From: JAFDVL01 sp043783625
GTDB lineage: Bacteria; Acidobacteriota; Blastocatellia; RBC074
NCBI GenBank assembly: GCA_043783625.1
Contig: JAYVZE010000161.1
Span: forward strand, 1-64,000
Reading direction: 5' to 3'
Length of the DNA: 64,000 nucleotides
A model generated the notes under the pieces. That model made no database searches. It was not told the DNA's origin and saw only the letters and a list, made by a program, of their open reading frames with translations. The position numbers and the translations under genes were made by a program. Positions 37,701 through 47,054 of the stretch are shown here, in pieces; position 1 is the first letter of the stretch; every line of letters starts with the position of its first letter.

Positions 37701-39707
37701 TCCCTGGCCAATCGTGATTGACGCAGGCACGGTCAATTGCGGAATTACAGAACCAAGATTTAACGTAACATTGGTTTTGGCAGTCGCGCCTCCTCCGTCA
37801 GTAACCGTAAATTCAATCGTGTTCGCACCAGTGGTTGCATTGCAGGCGATGTTGAAGATTGCCCGAATAGTTCCATTATCATTTGTGATCTGACCGACAG
37901 TGAGTCCTGCCGGAACTTTGGTTGCTGTGACCGTCAAATTACCAACCGGAGTTTCAGTATCATTGACTGTCGCGACAGCAAGCGTAATAGGTTCTAAGGC
38001 TGGAAATAGAGTAGAGTTATTAAATGGAGTAATGGTTGGCGGCGTATTCTGTGTTTGTTGAGTAAAAGAAATATTCAAATAAGCAAATGCGCCCGCTCCT
38101 TCAGCGTCAAATAATGAGAGTCCAAGGTTTATGCTGGTGGCGGGATCAAGAATGAAATCTGACCTAACCGTTATTGTCGCTGTAATTTTACCAGCTACAT
38201 TTTTAATGTTGGTGATTGAAAGATAACTACTGAGGTCACTTGCATTTGATAGTACCAATCGCAACTGATCCACCGGAGTCTCCTGATCTGAAACGGTAGC
38301 AATTTGGATTGTCTGCGTACTACCGTAAGCAAGTGTCAGTGGGGCTACACTCGTGATGGTTGGTAGTGTATTTTGACGTGTTCCGTTATTTAGCCAAACT
38401 GAAAATTCCCCTCCCAGTGAAGTAAGGTATGAAATGCTTGTGACAACGGCATCACTTTTACCATCCTTATCGAAATCGCCTGCTGTCACTCCTAGAATGC
38501 TTGGACCATTAAATGGTTTTTCGACAACACAGATTCCTCCAAGACCGTCATTTATCAAGACTTGCGTATTCGTCATCATGACGTCCGGCAACCCGTCTTT
38601 ATTGAAATCACCAATGGAGCCGAAGTAAACAATTTCGTTAGAAAGCTGAGAGACCTTGCTGGTAAAATTGCCTCGCCCATTATTCAAAAATGCGACAAAG
38701 CGATTCGACTCCGCCGTATAATTGTTATTACGATCCGTGCTCGTATAGCCAATTAAATCAAGGCTGCCATCCCGGTTGTAATCAACCAGTCCATAAAAAT
38801 TGACATAAGTATTCAACGCGATGTATTCGCCTTTGGTGAATTGTCCGGCACCATTGCCCAGCCAGATTTGATTTGATGGATAATTTAGCTCGGCGGCTAA
38901 GACATCTGCTTTTCCATCACCGTTGAAATCTCCGGTCAAGGCCGGAGTTCCATTGGCAAATCCGAGAGTACTTGAAGTAAAAGAACCGTTCGCATTGCGT
39001 AGGTATAACGTATTTACTGGATTAAAATAGAAAGGGCCAGGTTGACTAAGAATGACATCGGCTCTTCCATCCCCGTTCATATCATCAATCTTAATCGAAA
39101 AAGCCTCGCGGGCGACTGGAAACGGGATCGCTGCGCTGGCACTAAACCCCGTCCCGTTTTGATTTAGCAAGACAGTGAAATTACCGTGCCCCAAAGCCAC
39201 TAAATCTTTTTTCCCGTCCCCGTTAATATCGCCGCTTACCAGACTCCAGGTTCCATCGGGTACTGAAAATCTCGTTTGAAGCCTTAAATTTCCGGTGCCA
39301 TCACCGACATAATATTCAGCAACAGTGGAAGAGTTTGTGTAATACACCGAGACGAAATCCAGATTTCCATCCTTGTTAAAATCCTCAACGATGGGAATTC
39401 GAATATCGGTGGAAGTTGTCGCAAATGGCAGTGATTGGGATTTTTTCAGTAAGGATTGAGTACAACTTGCCTGTATTGCAGCTGGGGCTGTTGTAAGCAA
39501 CGACGAACCTTTTGTGAAAAATTGTGGCGTAAAGAGGTTAACATCTGGGAGACGAGTTGGTGTACTAAATTGAATTAGTGACATTTTCGCCGCAGATGCA
39601 AAAACATTTGCATCTTTTACTCCACTGGCGAGCGCGAACGCTCCCAGTACACACACGGCAATGAACACATAAATTCGATTCGATTGGTTTAAGGATATTC
39701 TTTTCAC
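34770..39707 (-). CDS. Very large secreted FG-GAP/VCBS repeat protein
   Basis: 1645 residues. GTG start at 39707 with GGAGG 7 nt upstream; an N-terminal hydrophobic signal (YVFIAVCVLGAFALAS) follows. The body alternates blocks of FG-GAP/VCBS repeats, each with a calcium-loop DxNxDGxxD (such as DFNKDGNLD, DINGDGKKD, DYNRDGSLD), with Ig/cadherin-like beta domains (for example TVNDTETPVGNL, VADAQTPASNL). I count three FG-GAP blocks: about 95-450, 760-1110 and 1335-1640. These form integrin-like propellers and are typical of surface adhesins or polymer-binding proteins. No anchor or sorting domain is seen at the C-terminus. It lies alone, with the sigma factor diverging upstream. Confidence 0.88.
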   Translation of the reverse strand: MKRISLNQSNRIYVFIAVCVLGAFALASGVKDANVFASAAKMSLIQFSTPTRLPDVNLFTPQFFTKGSSLLTTAPAAIQASCTQSLLKKSQSLPFATTSTDIRIPIVEDFNKDGNLDFVSVYYTNSSTVAEYYVGDGTGNLRLQTRFSVPDGTWSLVSGDINGDGKKDLVALGHGNFTVLLNQNGTGFSASAAIPFPVAREAFSIKIDDMNGDGRADVILSQPGPFYFNPVNTLYLRNANGSFTSSTLGFANGTPALTGDFNGDGKADVLAAELNYPSNQIWLGNGAGQFTKGEYIALNTYVNFYGLVDYNRDGSLDLIGYTSTDRNNNYTAESNRFVAFLNNGRGNFTSKVSQLSNEIVYFGSIGDFNKDGLPDVMMTNTQVLINDGLGGICVVEKPFNGPSILGVTAGDFDKDGKSDAVVTSISYLTSLGGEFSVWLNNGTRQNTLPTITSVAPLTLAYGSTQTIQIATVSDQETPVDQLRLVLSNASDLSSYLSITNIKNVAGKITATITVRSDFILDPATSINLGLSLFDAEGAGAFAYLNISFTQQTQNTPPTITPFNNSTLFPALEPITLAVATVNDTETPVGNLTVTATKVPAGLTVGQITNDNGTIRAIFNIACNATTGANTIEFTVTDGGGATAKTNVTLNLGSVIPQLTVPASITIGQGLSTIFETPYSGFDITVTIPGFTGKIVNSRPASFYPNESNWGLIDAGPPGQYTVTVTTQTRSTCSGSVITKTFSLTVTGASASCVYPTFQAGKEFTAKMGRMTFADFNKDGKTDLIYSDNAIGGSVATSPNILLRLGLGNGDFAAPLTLASFPGVGSIKTADLNGDGNLDVAVSGATLSVIYGNGQNGALSVYNSTEKISSIEQIADLNKDGRLDIVGMDEFYNFGPQAAYQRVTSLINKGANTFVKGTVPSISYPKSALLLDYDLDGSLDLLVSSFGGNSLIKGDGQGNFSGAAIASPSSPLLPAGYDSFLYNIGDLNLDGKTDYASTVGYPDAPYSQVNNGFLSVLGQKILGFDSYGFSAPLTPARYNADLYPDLGRFFNILINNGQGGFCAAPKYPFNVSNSVDLNGDNLSDVVEVTATGFKVWLNTTGGTTNTPPTITMTASSVSQGVSGAVPAFGTVADAQTPASNLQLTATNVPAGVTLTNLRSVNGAVNADIAVTCGAATGTYQIPIKVTDGGGLTATANWTLFINANEAPLLGTYANTTVTGSSSNITPSRTPGDDGTIANLTATASSYTGNISISATGMVTITNNNVAGTYPVTIRATDNCGLSTQTTFTFTIPPSTGCPSPTFGTPLNYNSNTQPYSIATADFNGDQLQDMAVVNGGADTITILMRQTDGSFIKNSATYAVGPWANFVMTSDFNGDGKFDFAVTNKSSDLVTIFLGAGNGTFTKKGGYAIGNKSTGGAVGDFNNDGKPDLMISNDGQGTVVLLINNGDGSFKAPKQFGFNVFDAPQPGVVRDFNKDGNLDIAIPLYNSGLVAIMRGDGLGNFNTLYFQTNLIGIGPIAGADFNGDVNDDLIVVGGNSLAVTLLGNGNGTFVNAGNFATGGNNVSSIAVDDYNNDGKKDLAVAGYSDSVIRVFKGVGNGTFVVNSPTLINVGSHPLGLVNLYSAAKASLAVANNGSGTVSVIPNGCSQ

Positions 39708-40118
39708 GAGGCTTCCTCCATCTTGAGAACAGGGCTAACGGTAGTAGCAAGCGAATCAGCACAGATGCTGTTCGTTTGTCTGAAAATATTATTTTGCGGA
39801 AATGCGTTCAGTGAACCTGGCTTTATTGTTTATCAGCGTTGAGCGAAGTTAGCATTTTCCAGCGATAAATTTGTTCAAGATTGCTTTTCATGAGTATAAG
39901 CGAGAGGGAGCGAAATTTTGTATCATGGAAATCGGAAATTATTTCCCCTACCGGATCAAGTTCCAATATGCTATTCTTTCTGCATCACAATTCCATAGAA
40001 GAAATGCTCTACGAAGTCCTCTGTTAGGTATGCTAATCCTCTGGTGCAGCAACTGGTGAAATGGTCGAATTTTAACGAATAGTTGACGCTTCGACCTTAG
40101 TTTTTATTGGTGGATGGT
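39708..40118. other. 411-bp divergent intergenic region
   Basis: Between the FG-GAP gene and the ECF sigma factor gene. A possible sigma-70-type promoter for the sigma gene is TTGTTC (39871-39876), 18 bp, TATAAG (39895-39900); it is weak and unproven. A 62-codon open frame here has no supporting feature. No repeat or RNA gene seen. Confidence 0.5.
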
Positions 40119-40688
40119 ATGGAAATAGAAGTTCCGGTGACCTCGCTTTTGATCGAATGGCGTAATGGGGATTCGGCTGCACGAGATCAATTAATTTCGC
40201 TGGTGTATGAAGAATTGTATGCCATCGCTCAGCGTCGAATGAGCGCTGAAAATCCCAACCATTTATTACAAACTACTGCTCTGGTCAATGAAGCTTGGCT
40301 GAAAATGGCGGCACATTCTCCCGCCAAATATAAGGATCGCGTTCATTTTTTCTCTATCGCAGCAAACATCATGCGGCAAATTCTGGTGGATTATGCCCGC
40401 AAGCAAAATAGTATAAAAAGTGGCGGCGAGATTAATTTCATGGCGTTTCAAGAAAATGAAGTTCCGCGCCTTCCTGCGACGCTGGAAAATATCGTTGCGT
40501 TACATCAAGCCTTAGACCGCTTAGCTGAATTCGATCCGCGCAAAAGTAAAATTGTTGAGCTTCGATATTTTGGCGGGTTGAGTATTGCGGAAATCGCGCA
40601 GTCTTTGGAAATTTCCGTGATTACTGTCAATCGGGAATGGATCAAGGCCAAAGCCTGGCTGTATCGGGAGCTAAACGGAGCGACTTGA
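40119..40688 (+). CDS. ECF-family RNA polymerase sigma factor
   Basis: 189 residues. Start at ATG 40119 (GGTGG 5 nt ahead) gives the usual N-terminus VTSLLIEWRNGDSAARDQL; the frame extends 4 codons further upstream. Sigma region 2 covers about 20-95 (LYAIAQRRM, TALVNEAWLKM, FFSIAANIMRQILVDYARK) and region 4 about 130-185 (LDRLAEFDPRKSKIVELRYF, GLSIAEIAQSLEISVITVNREW). It belongs to the acidobacterial/planctomycete ECF group normally encoded beside a Ser/Thr kinase. The kinase gene overlaps its stop by one base (TGATG), so the pair is translationally coupled. The kinase probably controls the sigma factor by phosphorylation, since no anti-sigma gene is present. Confidence 0.93.
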   Translation: MEIEVPVTSLLIEWRNGDSAARDQLISLVYEELYAIAQRRMSAENPNHLLQTTALVNEAWLKMAAHSPAKYKDRVHFFSIAANIMRQILVDYARKQNSIKSGGEINFMAFQENEVPRLPATLENIVALHQALDRLAEFDPRKSKIVELRYFGGLSIAEIAQSLEISVITVNREWIKAKAWLYRELNGAT

Positions 40689-43600
40689 TGAATCCGCAAC
40701 GGTGGCAAGAAATTGATACAATTTTAGATGAAGTTTTAGATGCTGCGCCGCCGCAAAGACAGGCAGTGGTGGAGCGGCTTTGCCCCGAAGATAACAGCCT
40801 CCGCCGCGAAGTTTTATCCCTGCTCGCCGCTACAGAAAATAGTGGTTCTTTCATTGACCATTCTCCCTCAATAAATTCGGCGTGGGGCGCACTCGAAAAC
40901 GCTGCTCTTGAAAATTCCGTCAAATCGCATATCGGACATTACAGAATCGTGCGTGAGGTCGGACGTGGTGGCATGGGCATTGTTTATTTAGCGGAGCGCG
41001 ATGATGGAGAGTTCACACAGGAAGTAGCGATAAAATTGGTCTACCCGCATTTACTGAATCCGGTCAACGATCAATTAATTCAGCGGTTTCGGCGTGAGCG
41101 ACAAATTTTGGCGACGCTGAATCATCCGCACATCGCCCAGCTTTTAGATGGCGGAACAACCGAAAACGGATTGCCATTTGTCGTCATGGAATACGTGACA
41201 GGAGTGCCTGTTACGCAGTACTGCGCAGAGCAAAATCTTAACCTTAAACAGCGGCTCCGATTATTTCAACAGATTTGCGACGCCGTGAAATTCGCCCATC
41301 AAAATCTCATCATTCATCGTGATTTAAAGCCGGGAAATATTCTCGTTACGAACGATGGCAGCGTGAAATTACTGGATTTTGGAATTGCGAAATTATTGTC
41401 TGCGGAAGAGCCGCTGAACCGTGCCGACTCTACGCGGACGTTGACGATGATGACACCGGAATACGCCAGCCCTGAACAGTTGCGCGGCGAAACGGTGACG
41501 ACTACGACGGATGTTTATAGCCTGGGTTTAGTGCTCTATGAATTGTTGACGGCACAACGTGCCTATCGAATTAATCATTTGTCGCTGACGCAAATGATAA
41601 AAGTTGTCTGCGAAGAGGAACCGCGCAAACCAAGTGCCGCTCAAAATTTATCCGGCAAACAAAGCACTGAATTACGTGGCGATCTGGATACGATTATGCT
41701 GACGGCACTGCAAAAAGAATCAAAAGCACGGTATCAATCGGTGTTGCAATTCAGTGAAGACATTGCGCGTTATTCTGACGGTTTACCGGTGCTGGCGCGG
41801 ACCTCCACGTTTCGTTACCGCGCCGATAAATTCCTCCGTCGAAATAAAAAATATGTCATCGCTGCAACGCTGATAATACTGTCTTTATTGGGTGGAATTG
41901 TCACGACGAGGCGGCAGGCGAATATTGCGCACGAGTTGGCGGCTTCGCGGCGAAGGGTTTTGTATACGGCGCATATTCCGGCGAAAGGTGAAGAAGACCT
42001 CCGTGGATTTGAATGGAAATATTTTTGGCGTCTGCTCAATAATAATCAGGAAATGATGGCGCTGATTCATCCGAAAGGAGTTTATGCCGCCGCTTACTCG
42101 CCGGATAACACGAACATTGCAACCGCCGGAGAAGACAAAATTGTGCGCGTCTGGAATACTTCTGATGGCGGGTTGCTGCTGCAACTTTCCGGTCATAGCG
42201 ACATCGTCAAGCATGTTTCCTATTCGCCTGACGGAACCAGAATTCTTTCCAGTAGTGTAGATTCTACGGCGCGGATTTGGGATGCAAAAACCGGGCAGGA
42301 GTTAATCATTCTCAAAGGGCATCAAGCGAAAGTAAATCGCGCCTTTTTCTCTCCTGACGGCAATAAAATAGCCACGTGCAGCGATGATAGCCTTTGGAAA
42401 TTGTGGGACGCGGCCACGGGTAAAGAATTATTTTCGACGAAAGGGCATGATAATTTGACCCGGGCTATTGCCTTTTCGCCTGATGGAAAAATCATTGCGA
42501 CCGGAGGCAATTTAAGTTCGGTAAAGTTGTGGGATGCGCAGACAGGTCAACAGCTCCCGTTTGTCGGAAATCAGTCCAGATGGCAATGTTGGGCAGTGAC
42601 CTTTTCTCCTGATGGAACGAAGCTCGCAGCTAGTGGAATTACTCCTTTCGTAAAAGTATGGGATTTAAAAACGAATCAGGAAATTGGTTCTTTTCCGATT
42701 GAAGCGGGCTGGGTCGAAGGCTTAGCCTTTTCGCCCGATAGTAAGCAATTGGCGGGAAGTGCCGATAAGCGCATTGCCATTGTTTGGGATGTCGAAATGG
42801 GTCGAAGATTGACGATGCTAAAAGGGCATACGAATGAAATTCCTTCGATCATGTTTTCAAGGGATGGAACGAAATTACTAACTGCTGCGTTGGACAATAC
42901 GGCGCGGGTTTGGGATTTACAAAAATTATTGAATGAAGGAGAGGTCGAACAGCTTCCTGAAAATTTCACGGTTGTTGGCTATTCGCCGGATCGTCAGTAT
43001 TTTGTCCGCACGGAGAATCCGAATTTTATTTTGCTATCGAAGGTGAATGATAAACAGCTAATTCAACGCATTCCCAGCCGTCAGGGATTTATTTCCAAAA
43101 TAGTTTTTTCGCCGAACGGTCAACGAATGGCCACGGGCGGAGTAGATCAAACGATCAGGGTGGTAGAAATTAATACCACTGAAGAACGCTTCAATTTAAA
43201 GGGACACACTGGAGAAATTTCAGCGTTGACTTATTCGCCACAAGGGGATTGGATTGCCGCAGGAGCGAGCGACAATCGGTTGAGCCTGTGGAATGCAGAG
43301 TCCGGAGAATTGCGATTCATGAGCCAACCATTGCCGAGTTTTATCAATAAAATTGCCTTTTCAGCGGATCAGCATTTTTTGGCGACAGGGAGCTTTGACA
43401 ATCAGGTCAGGATTTGGGGGGTGAACGGTCAACTCGTGAAAACACTCAGCGGGCATCAACGGATTATTTCTGCCATCGCTTTTTCACCTGACGGGAAATT
43501 TTTAGCCAGTGGCAGCGAAGACGATACGGTTCACATCCGGGACGTAAAAACAGGGGCACTGTTACATACGATCCACGAATTGCTGGGACACATCACTGCG

Positions 43601-43804
43601 CTTGTCTTTTCGCCTGATGGCAGCAGGTTAGTGCTTGGAAGTGAGGACGGGTTTGTCAGTTTATGGGATACCTCTTCCCGGCTTGAGGTGTTGACGCGCC
43701 AGTCGCACCGTGGCAGCGTCTTCTATCTGGATTTCACACCCGATGGAAAAACGCTGATTACCGGCGACCGGAAAGGTACACTTCAGTTCTGGCGCACAGA
43801 GTAA
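40688..43804 (+). CDS. Membrane Ser/Thr protein kinase with WD40 sensor
   Basis: About 1038 residues, starting at the ATG overlapping the sigma factor stop. An N-terminal stretch (MNPQRWQEIDTILDEVLD) is typical of kinases paired with ECF factors. The Hanks-type domain (about 85-365) has the glycine loop VGRGGMG (91-97), Lys116 in VAIKL, catalytic Asp212 in HRDLKPGN and DFG Asp230, so it should be active. A membrane helix (about 388-410, YVIAATLIILSLLGGIV) separates it from some fourteen WD40 repeats (about 455-1038), many with SPDG and GHxxxV patterns, which would lie outside the cytoplasm. A likely envelope signal receptor driving the overlapping sigma factor. Confidence 0.93.
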   Translation: MNPQRWQEIDTILDEVLDAAPPQRQAVVERLCPEDNSLRREVLSLLAATENSGSFIDHSPSINSAWGALENAALENSVKSHIGHYRIVREVGRGGMGIVYLAERDDGEFTQEVAIKLVYPHLLNPVNDQLIQRFRRERQILATLNHPHIAQLLDGGTTENGLPFVVMEYVTGVPVTQYCAEQNLNLKQRLRLFQQICDAVKFAHQNLIIHRDLKPGNILVTNDGSVKLLDFGIAKLLSAEEPLNRADSTRTLTMMTPEYASPEQLRGETVTTTTDVYSLGLVLYELLTAQRAYRINHLSLTQMIKVVCEEEPRKPSAAQNLSGKQSTELRGDLDTIMLTALQKESKARYQSVLQFSEDIARYSDGLPVLARTSTFRYRADKFLRRNKKYVIAATLIILSLLGGIVTTRRQANIAHELAASRRRVLYTAHIPAKGEEDLRGFEWKYFWRLLNNNQEMMALIHPKGVYAAAYSPDNTNIATAGEDKIVRVWNTSDGGLLLQLSGHSDIVKHVSYSPDGTRILSSSVDSTARIWDAKTGQELIILKGHQAKVNRAFFSPDGNKIATCSDDSLWKLWDAATGKELFSTKGHDNLTRAIAFSPDGKIIATGGNLSSVKLWDAQTGQQLPFVGNQSRWQCWAVTFSPDGTKLAASGITPFVKVWDLKTNQEIGSFPIEAGWVEGLAFSPDSKQLAGSADKRIAIVWDVEMGRRLTMLKGHTNEIPSIMFSRDGTKLLTAALDNTARVWDLQKLLNEGEVEQLPENFTVVGYSPDRQYFVRTENPNFILLSKVNDKQLIQRIPSRQGFISKIVFSPNGQRMATGGVDQTIRVVEINTTEERFNLKGHTGEISALTYSPQGDWIAAGASDNRLSLWNAESGELRFMSQPLPSFINKIAFSADQHFLATGSFDNQVRIWGVNGQLVKTLSGHQRIISAIAFSPDGKFLASGSEDDTVHIRDVKTGALLHTIHELLGHITALVFSPDGSRLVLGSEDGFVSLWDTSSRLEVLTRQSHRGSVFYLDFTPDGKTLITGDRKGTLQFWRTE

Positions 43805-43812
43805 ATTGGTAC

Positions 43813-43831
43813 GGTGAACTGTTAGTTCACC
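43813..43831. repeat. GGTGAACT hairpin after the kinase gene
   Basis: GGTGAACT-GTT-AGTTCACC, 8-bp perfect stem, 9 nt after the kinase stop. It abuts the larger inverted repeat at 43834. Confidence 0.6.
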
Positions 43832-43833
43832 AT

Positions 43834-43900
43834 TGCAGAAACCCGCACGCAGGGTGTCGTCTCACTGTGAAGGCACCCTTACTGCGTGCGGGTTTCTGCA
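43834..43900. repeat. Inverted repeat with 19-bp perfect arms (TGCAGAA-CCCGCACG family)
   Basis: Arms TGCAGAAACCCGCACGCAG (43834-43852) and its complement (43882-43900). It is a relative of the element at 51499-51587, sharing TGCAGAA, CCCGCACG and the following AAGGGCG-like words. It lies between convergent genes. Confidence 0.8.
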
Positions 43901-43928
43901 TTGATTTGGAAAGCGTATCACGCCACCA

Positions 43929-44822
43929 TTACTGCTCAACAATTCCGGCAACCTGCGTCGTATTTTTCTTTGTCATTGACGCTACCATGCCAATTTGTTG
44001 ATGACCATCCACTTTTACTTTGCGCGTATATTCACGGTATCCTTCGGCCATCAGACTGATGTGATGTTCTCCGGCTACCAGTTTGACAGCGCGTGGCGTG
44101 ACTCCTGAAAATTGTCCATCAATATAAATCCGAGCCGGAACGTAGCTGTTAATTGAAACCAAACCAATATTTTTTTGCAGTATGACGGCGCTCGAATCAA
44201 CTTCCAGGCGCAGCTCAGAATTTGAAGAATTTACTTTCGTCATTTCCGGTGCGGGTGGAATTTCCCGCTTAATCGTTTTATGTTCGACAACTTGTGTTTT
44301 TCGTCGTGGTAAGAAATCCGCTGCGTTATTCAAGACAACTGCTTTGGTGGCGGTCAGGACTGGCACTGTTTTAGCTGCTACTTCCGGTCGTGGACTTCCC
44401 GCCTGAGCCGCAGCGACAATTGAACTGGACAAAATTGTAATTGTTTGAGGTTGGGGATGGGCTTTTGCCTGAGGCACAACGCCTAATGGGGCAGCAATAG
44501 CTGACGGTAAAATTTCACTAGCAACTACTGCGTTACTAGCGGCAGCTTCGGGGACTGGAGCCGTTTTGTCAGTACTGCTGACAACGGGTTTCGGTTCGTC
44601 CGAGCTAATAAAATTAATGACGACAGCCAAAGCGATCACGCAGCAAATCAGCAGAAATATTTGCAAGGCTCCGCGTAAAATGCGGGGTTGATTCTGCTCT
44701 TCAAAATGGAAAGAATTCGCTTCTTTGATCGTTGCAGTAGGAAGCGTAGGAAGACGTTTTCGGCAATACGGACAATAAGCAAATTTGGCGTTAAGGTTGT
44801 TCAGACAATTCGGACATTTCAT
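43929..44822 (-). CDS. Zinc-ribbon, single-pass membrane protein with PEGA domain
   Basis: About 297 residues. ATG 44822 is preferred over 44831: GAG lies 9 nt upstream and the protein then starts MKCPNC. The N-terminal zinc ribbon has two CPxC pairs (CPNC...CPYC, residues 3-22), followed by a membrane helix (about 57-78, LQIFLLICCVIALAVVINFI), a low-complexity Ala/Pro/Val linker (about 90-200), and a C-terminal PEGA domain (about 225-280: PARIYIDGQFSGVTPRAVKL, GEHHISLMAEGY). PEGA domains bind surface polymers or peptidoglycan. It sits convergent to the kinase-WD40 gene; function otherwise unknown. Confidence 0.8.
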   Translation of the reverse strand: MKCPNCLNNLNAKFAYCPYCRKRLPTLPTATIKEANSFHFEEQNQPRILRGALQIFLLICCVIALAVVINFISSDEPKPVVSSTDKTAPVPEAAASNAVVASEILPSAIAAPLGVVPQAKAHPQPQTITILSSSIVAAAQAGSPRPEVAAKTVPVLTATKAVVLNNAADFLPRRKTQVVEHKTIKREIPPAPEMTKVNSSNSELRLEVDSSAVILQKNIGLVSINSYVPARIYIDGQFSGVTPRAVKLVAGEHHISLMAEGYREYTRKVKVDGHQQIGMVASMTKKNTTQVAGIVEQ

Positions 44823-45210
44823 AAATATCATCTCAAAATAGTTGGCTGGATCGTCTTTGTGAGGGAAGAGCGAAGCATCAGCGTTTCAATTAACTGAAAG
44901 ATGAGGTATCTAACTGAGACGGATTTGAAACGGGGAAACCTTCCTCAGAATGGACTTCGGCTGACATTATTTCGGAACCAGTGAGAGCCGAAGAGACAGG
45001 GGCAGGTAAAAATAATTCCTTGTTCAGAAATTTTTTTACTCTCGGGGAGCACAAGACTAATAATCTGCCTGATTAATAATACACGCCGATCATGCCATAA
45101 TGTTTCAAAACTGTGAAGAGACAACCGCAACATTTTGCGCCGTATTTCTTTGACTGGCACAAAATAGACTATTGTTTATAGGCGTTTTGAGCTGGAATGC
45201 GACTGAAATT
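44823..45210. other. 388-bp divergent intergenic region
   Basis: Between the PEGA protein gene and nagA, pointing apart. Presumably contains both promoters. A 71-codon open frame on the minus strand has no supporting sequence features and is not called. I see no repeat, riboswitch or operator that can be defended. Confidence 0.5.
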
Positions 45211-46386
45211 ATGAAAAACAAACTTGCCATTACAGGCGGTACGATCATTACCGAAAATCAGCAAATTGAAGCAGGAATCCTGTTGTGTGAAGACGGGAAA
45301 ATAAAATTTATCGGAGACTCCGCGCAGGTCATGCCAGAGCCGGATTCAACCATTATCAATGCCGCAGGGAAATTTGTCCTGCCGGGGTTTATTGATACGC
45401 ACGTCCACGGCAGCGGAGGCGATGACGTGATGACCGATGGAGCCGCAGGAATTCAACGGGCTGGGAAAAAAATGTTGGCGTACGGAACTACGGCGTGGTT
45501 GCCAACTACGATTGCTGCCAAACACGAAGAAATTCTTTTTGCGATTGAAGCAACGACGAAAGCGGAAAATACTTCAGAGCCGATGGCAAATATTCTCGGC
45601 CTCCATCTGGAAGGCCCGTTTTTAAATATCAGATTCAAAGGTGCGCAGCCGGACGAGGGAATCCGCGATCCGAATTTTGATGAACTTGAAGAACTGCTGA
45701 AACTTGCCGATGGAAAAATTAAAATCATGACGCTCGCGCCGGAACTCCCCGGCAGTATGGAGATGATTGGAATCCTAACATCCAAAAATATTGTTGCTTC
45801 ACTGGGGCATTCCGAATGCGATTACGATACGGCATTGGCGGCGATTGAAGCGGGTGCAACCTACGCGACCCATTTATTTAATGCAATGTCAGGAGTCCAT
45901 CATCGCAAGCCTGGTTTGGCTGCCTGTTGCCTGAACGAACCGGGAATTTGCGCCGAAATAATTTTGGATGGCGTTCACGTCAATCCGCAGATGGCACGGC
46001 TGGCGATGCGCAATAAAGGCCGTGAAGGATTGGCTCTGATTACTGATGCGACGACGGCGCAGGGCTGCGGCGATGGTATTTATCAACTCGGAAAATTCAG
46101 TGTGAAAGTGGAAGGCGCACTTTGTACCTTGATGGACGGCGTGACAATTGCCGGGTCAGTTCTGACGATGAATCGCGCCGTCATGAATGCTGTTAATTTC
46201 ACCGGAGTGAATTTGATTGACGCGGCGTATATGGCTGCGATGATGCCCGCGAAACGCTGCGGAGTTGAAGCGCGGAAAGGCTCGCTGACAGTTGGCAAAG
46301 ATGCTGATATTGCGATCCTGAATTCCGATTATTCAGTGGCAGCAACTGTCGTGAATGGTGTTCTGGCGTTCGAGCAATTCGTGTGA
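45211..46386 (+). CDS. nagA: N-acetylglucosamine-6-phosphate deacetylase
   Basis: About 391 residues from ATG 45211 (MKNKLAITGG, the family N-terminus); the frame is open 13 codons upstream but without a better start. Deacetylates GlcNAc-6-P to GlcN-6-P in amino-sugar and peptidoglycan recycling. Amidohydrolase barrel: metal-binding His64 and His66 in GFIDTHVHGSG, LEGPFLN, GHSECDYD, THLFNAMSGVHHRKPG, and catalytic Asp in LITDATTAQGCG. The H-x-H pair at strand 1 is the two-metal type. No nagB or transporter sits next to it, so recycling of cell-wall sugar is more likely than dedicated uptake. Confidence 0.93.
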   Translation: MKNKLAITGGTIITENQQIEAGILLCEDGKIKFIGDSAQVMPEPDSTIINAAGKFVLPGFIDTHVHGSGGDDVMTDGAAGIQRAGKKMLAYGTTAWLPTTIAAKHEEILFAIEATTKAENTSEPMANILGLHLEGPFLNIRFKGAQPDEGIRDPNFDELEELLKLADGKIKIMTLAPELPGSMEMIGILTSKNIVASLGHSECDYDTALAAIEAGATYATHLFNAMSGVHHRKPGLAACCLNEPGICAEIILDGVHVNPQMARLAMRNKGREGLALITDATTAQGCGDGIYQLGKFSVKVEGALCTLMDGVTIAGSVLTMNRAVMNAVNFTGVNLIDAAYMAAMMPAKRCGVEARKGSLTVGKDADIAILNSDYSVAATVVNGVLAFEQFV

Positions 46387-46513
46387 TAAATTCTGGAGCG
46401 TCACAGCCGCTTGCAAATTCTGTAAGCATAATCGGAAGGCTATTATGAAAATTCTGACAAACCAAAACAACAATAGTCTTGTTAATTACACTACTAAAAA
46501 AGGAAGGAACTAA

Positions 46514-47023
46514 ATGTCAATCGCAGCATCAATCTTACCTGAATTCGATATGGAGATGGCGACTACACGCCGAGTCTTGGAACGTGTTCCCAATGATAAA
46601 CTTGCGTGGAAGCCGCACGAAAAATCAATGGCAATGGGTCAGCTCGCCGCGCATCTGGGCGAAATGGTGTCGTGGACAATGCCGACTATTTCTGAAGATG
46701 CGCTGGATATGAATCCTCCTGGTGGGCCGGCATATCAGCCGCCCGCAATGAACTCATCGGCAGCGATTTTGGCTACCTTTGATGAACATGTCGTCGCTGC
46801 CCGCGCCGCGCTGGCTGGTGTCAGCGACGAAGATTTGATGAAAAACTGGTCCTTGCTTTCGGGTGGACAAACCCTTCTGACAATGCCCCGTGTGGCCGTT
46901 ATTCGCACCTTCGTGATGAACCATGTTATTCATCATCGCGGACAGTTGAGCGTTTATTTGCGGCTCAACGATATTCCCGTGCCTTCAATTTACGGTCCTT
47001 CGGCGGATGAGAGTGGAATGTAG
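46514..47023 (+). CDS. DinB-family four-helix metal protein
   Basis: 169 residues, with GGAAGGA just before the ATG. DinB/YfiT-like four-helix bundle: His in LAAHLGEM (about 48) and the pair in NHVIHHRGQLSVYLR (about 140-144) form the usual three-His metal site. Family members include damage-inducible proteins and thiol (bacillithiol, mycothiol) transferases; no specific reaction can be given. Stands alone after nagA. Confidence 0.88.
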   Translation: MSIAASILPEFDMEMATTRRVLERVPNDKLAWKPHEKSMAMGQLAAHLGEMVSWTMPTISEDALDMNPPGGPAYQPPAMNSSAAILATFDEHVVAARAALAGVSDEDLMKNWSLLSGGQTLLTMPRVAVIRTFVMNHVIHHRGQLSVYLRLNDIPVPSIYGPSADESGM

Positions 47024-47054
47024 CTGGCTGAAAGAAAATTAATTGGTATTTTAG

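Noticed and set aside
39871..40059. 62-codon open frame before the sigma factor gene
   Set aside because: No ribosome binding site, signal or family motif, and it overlaps the likely promoter region.
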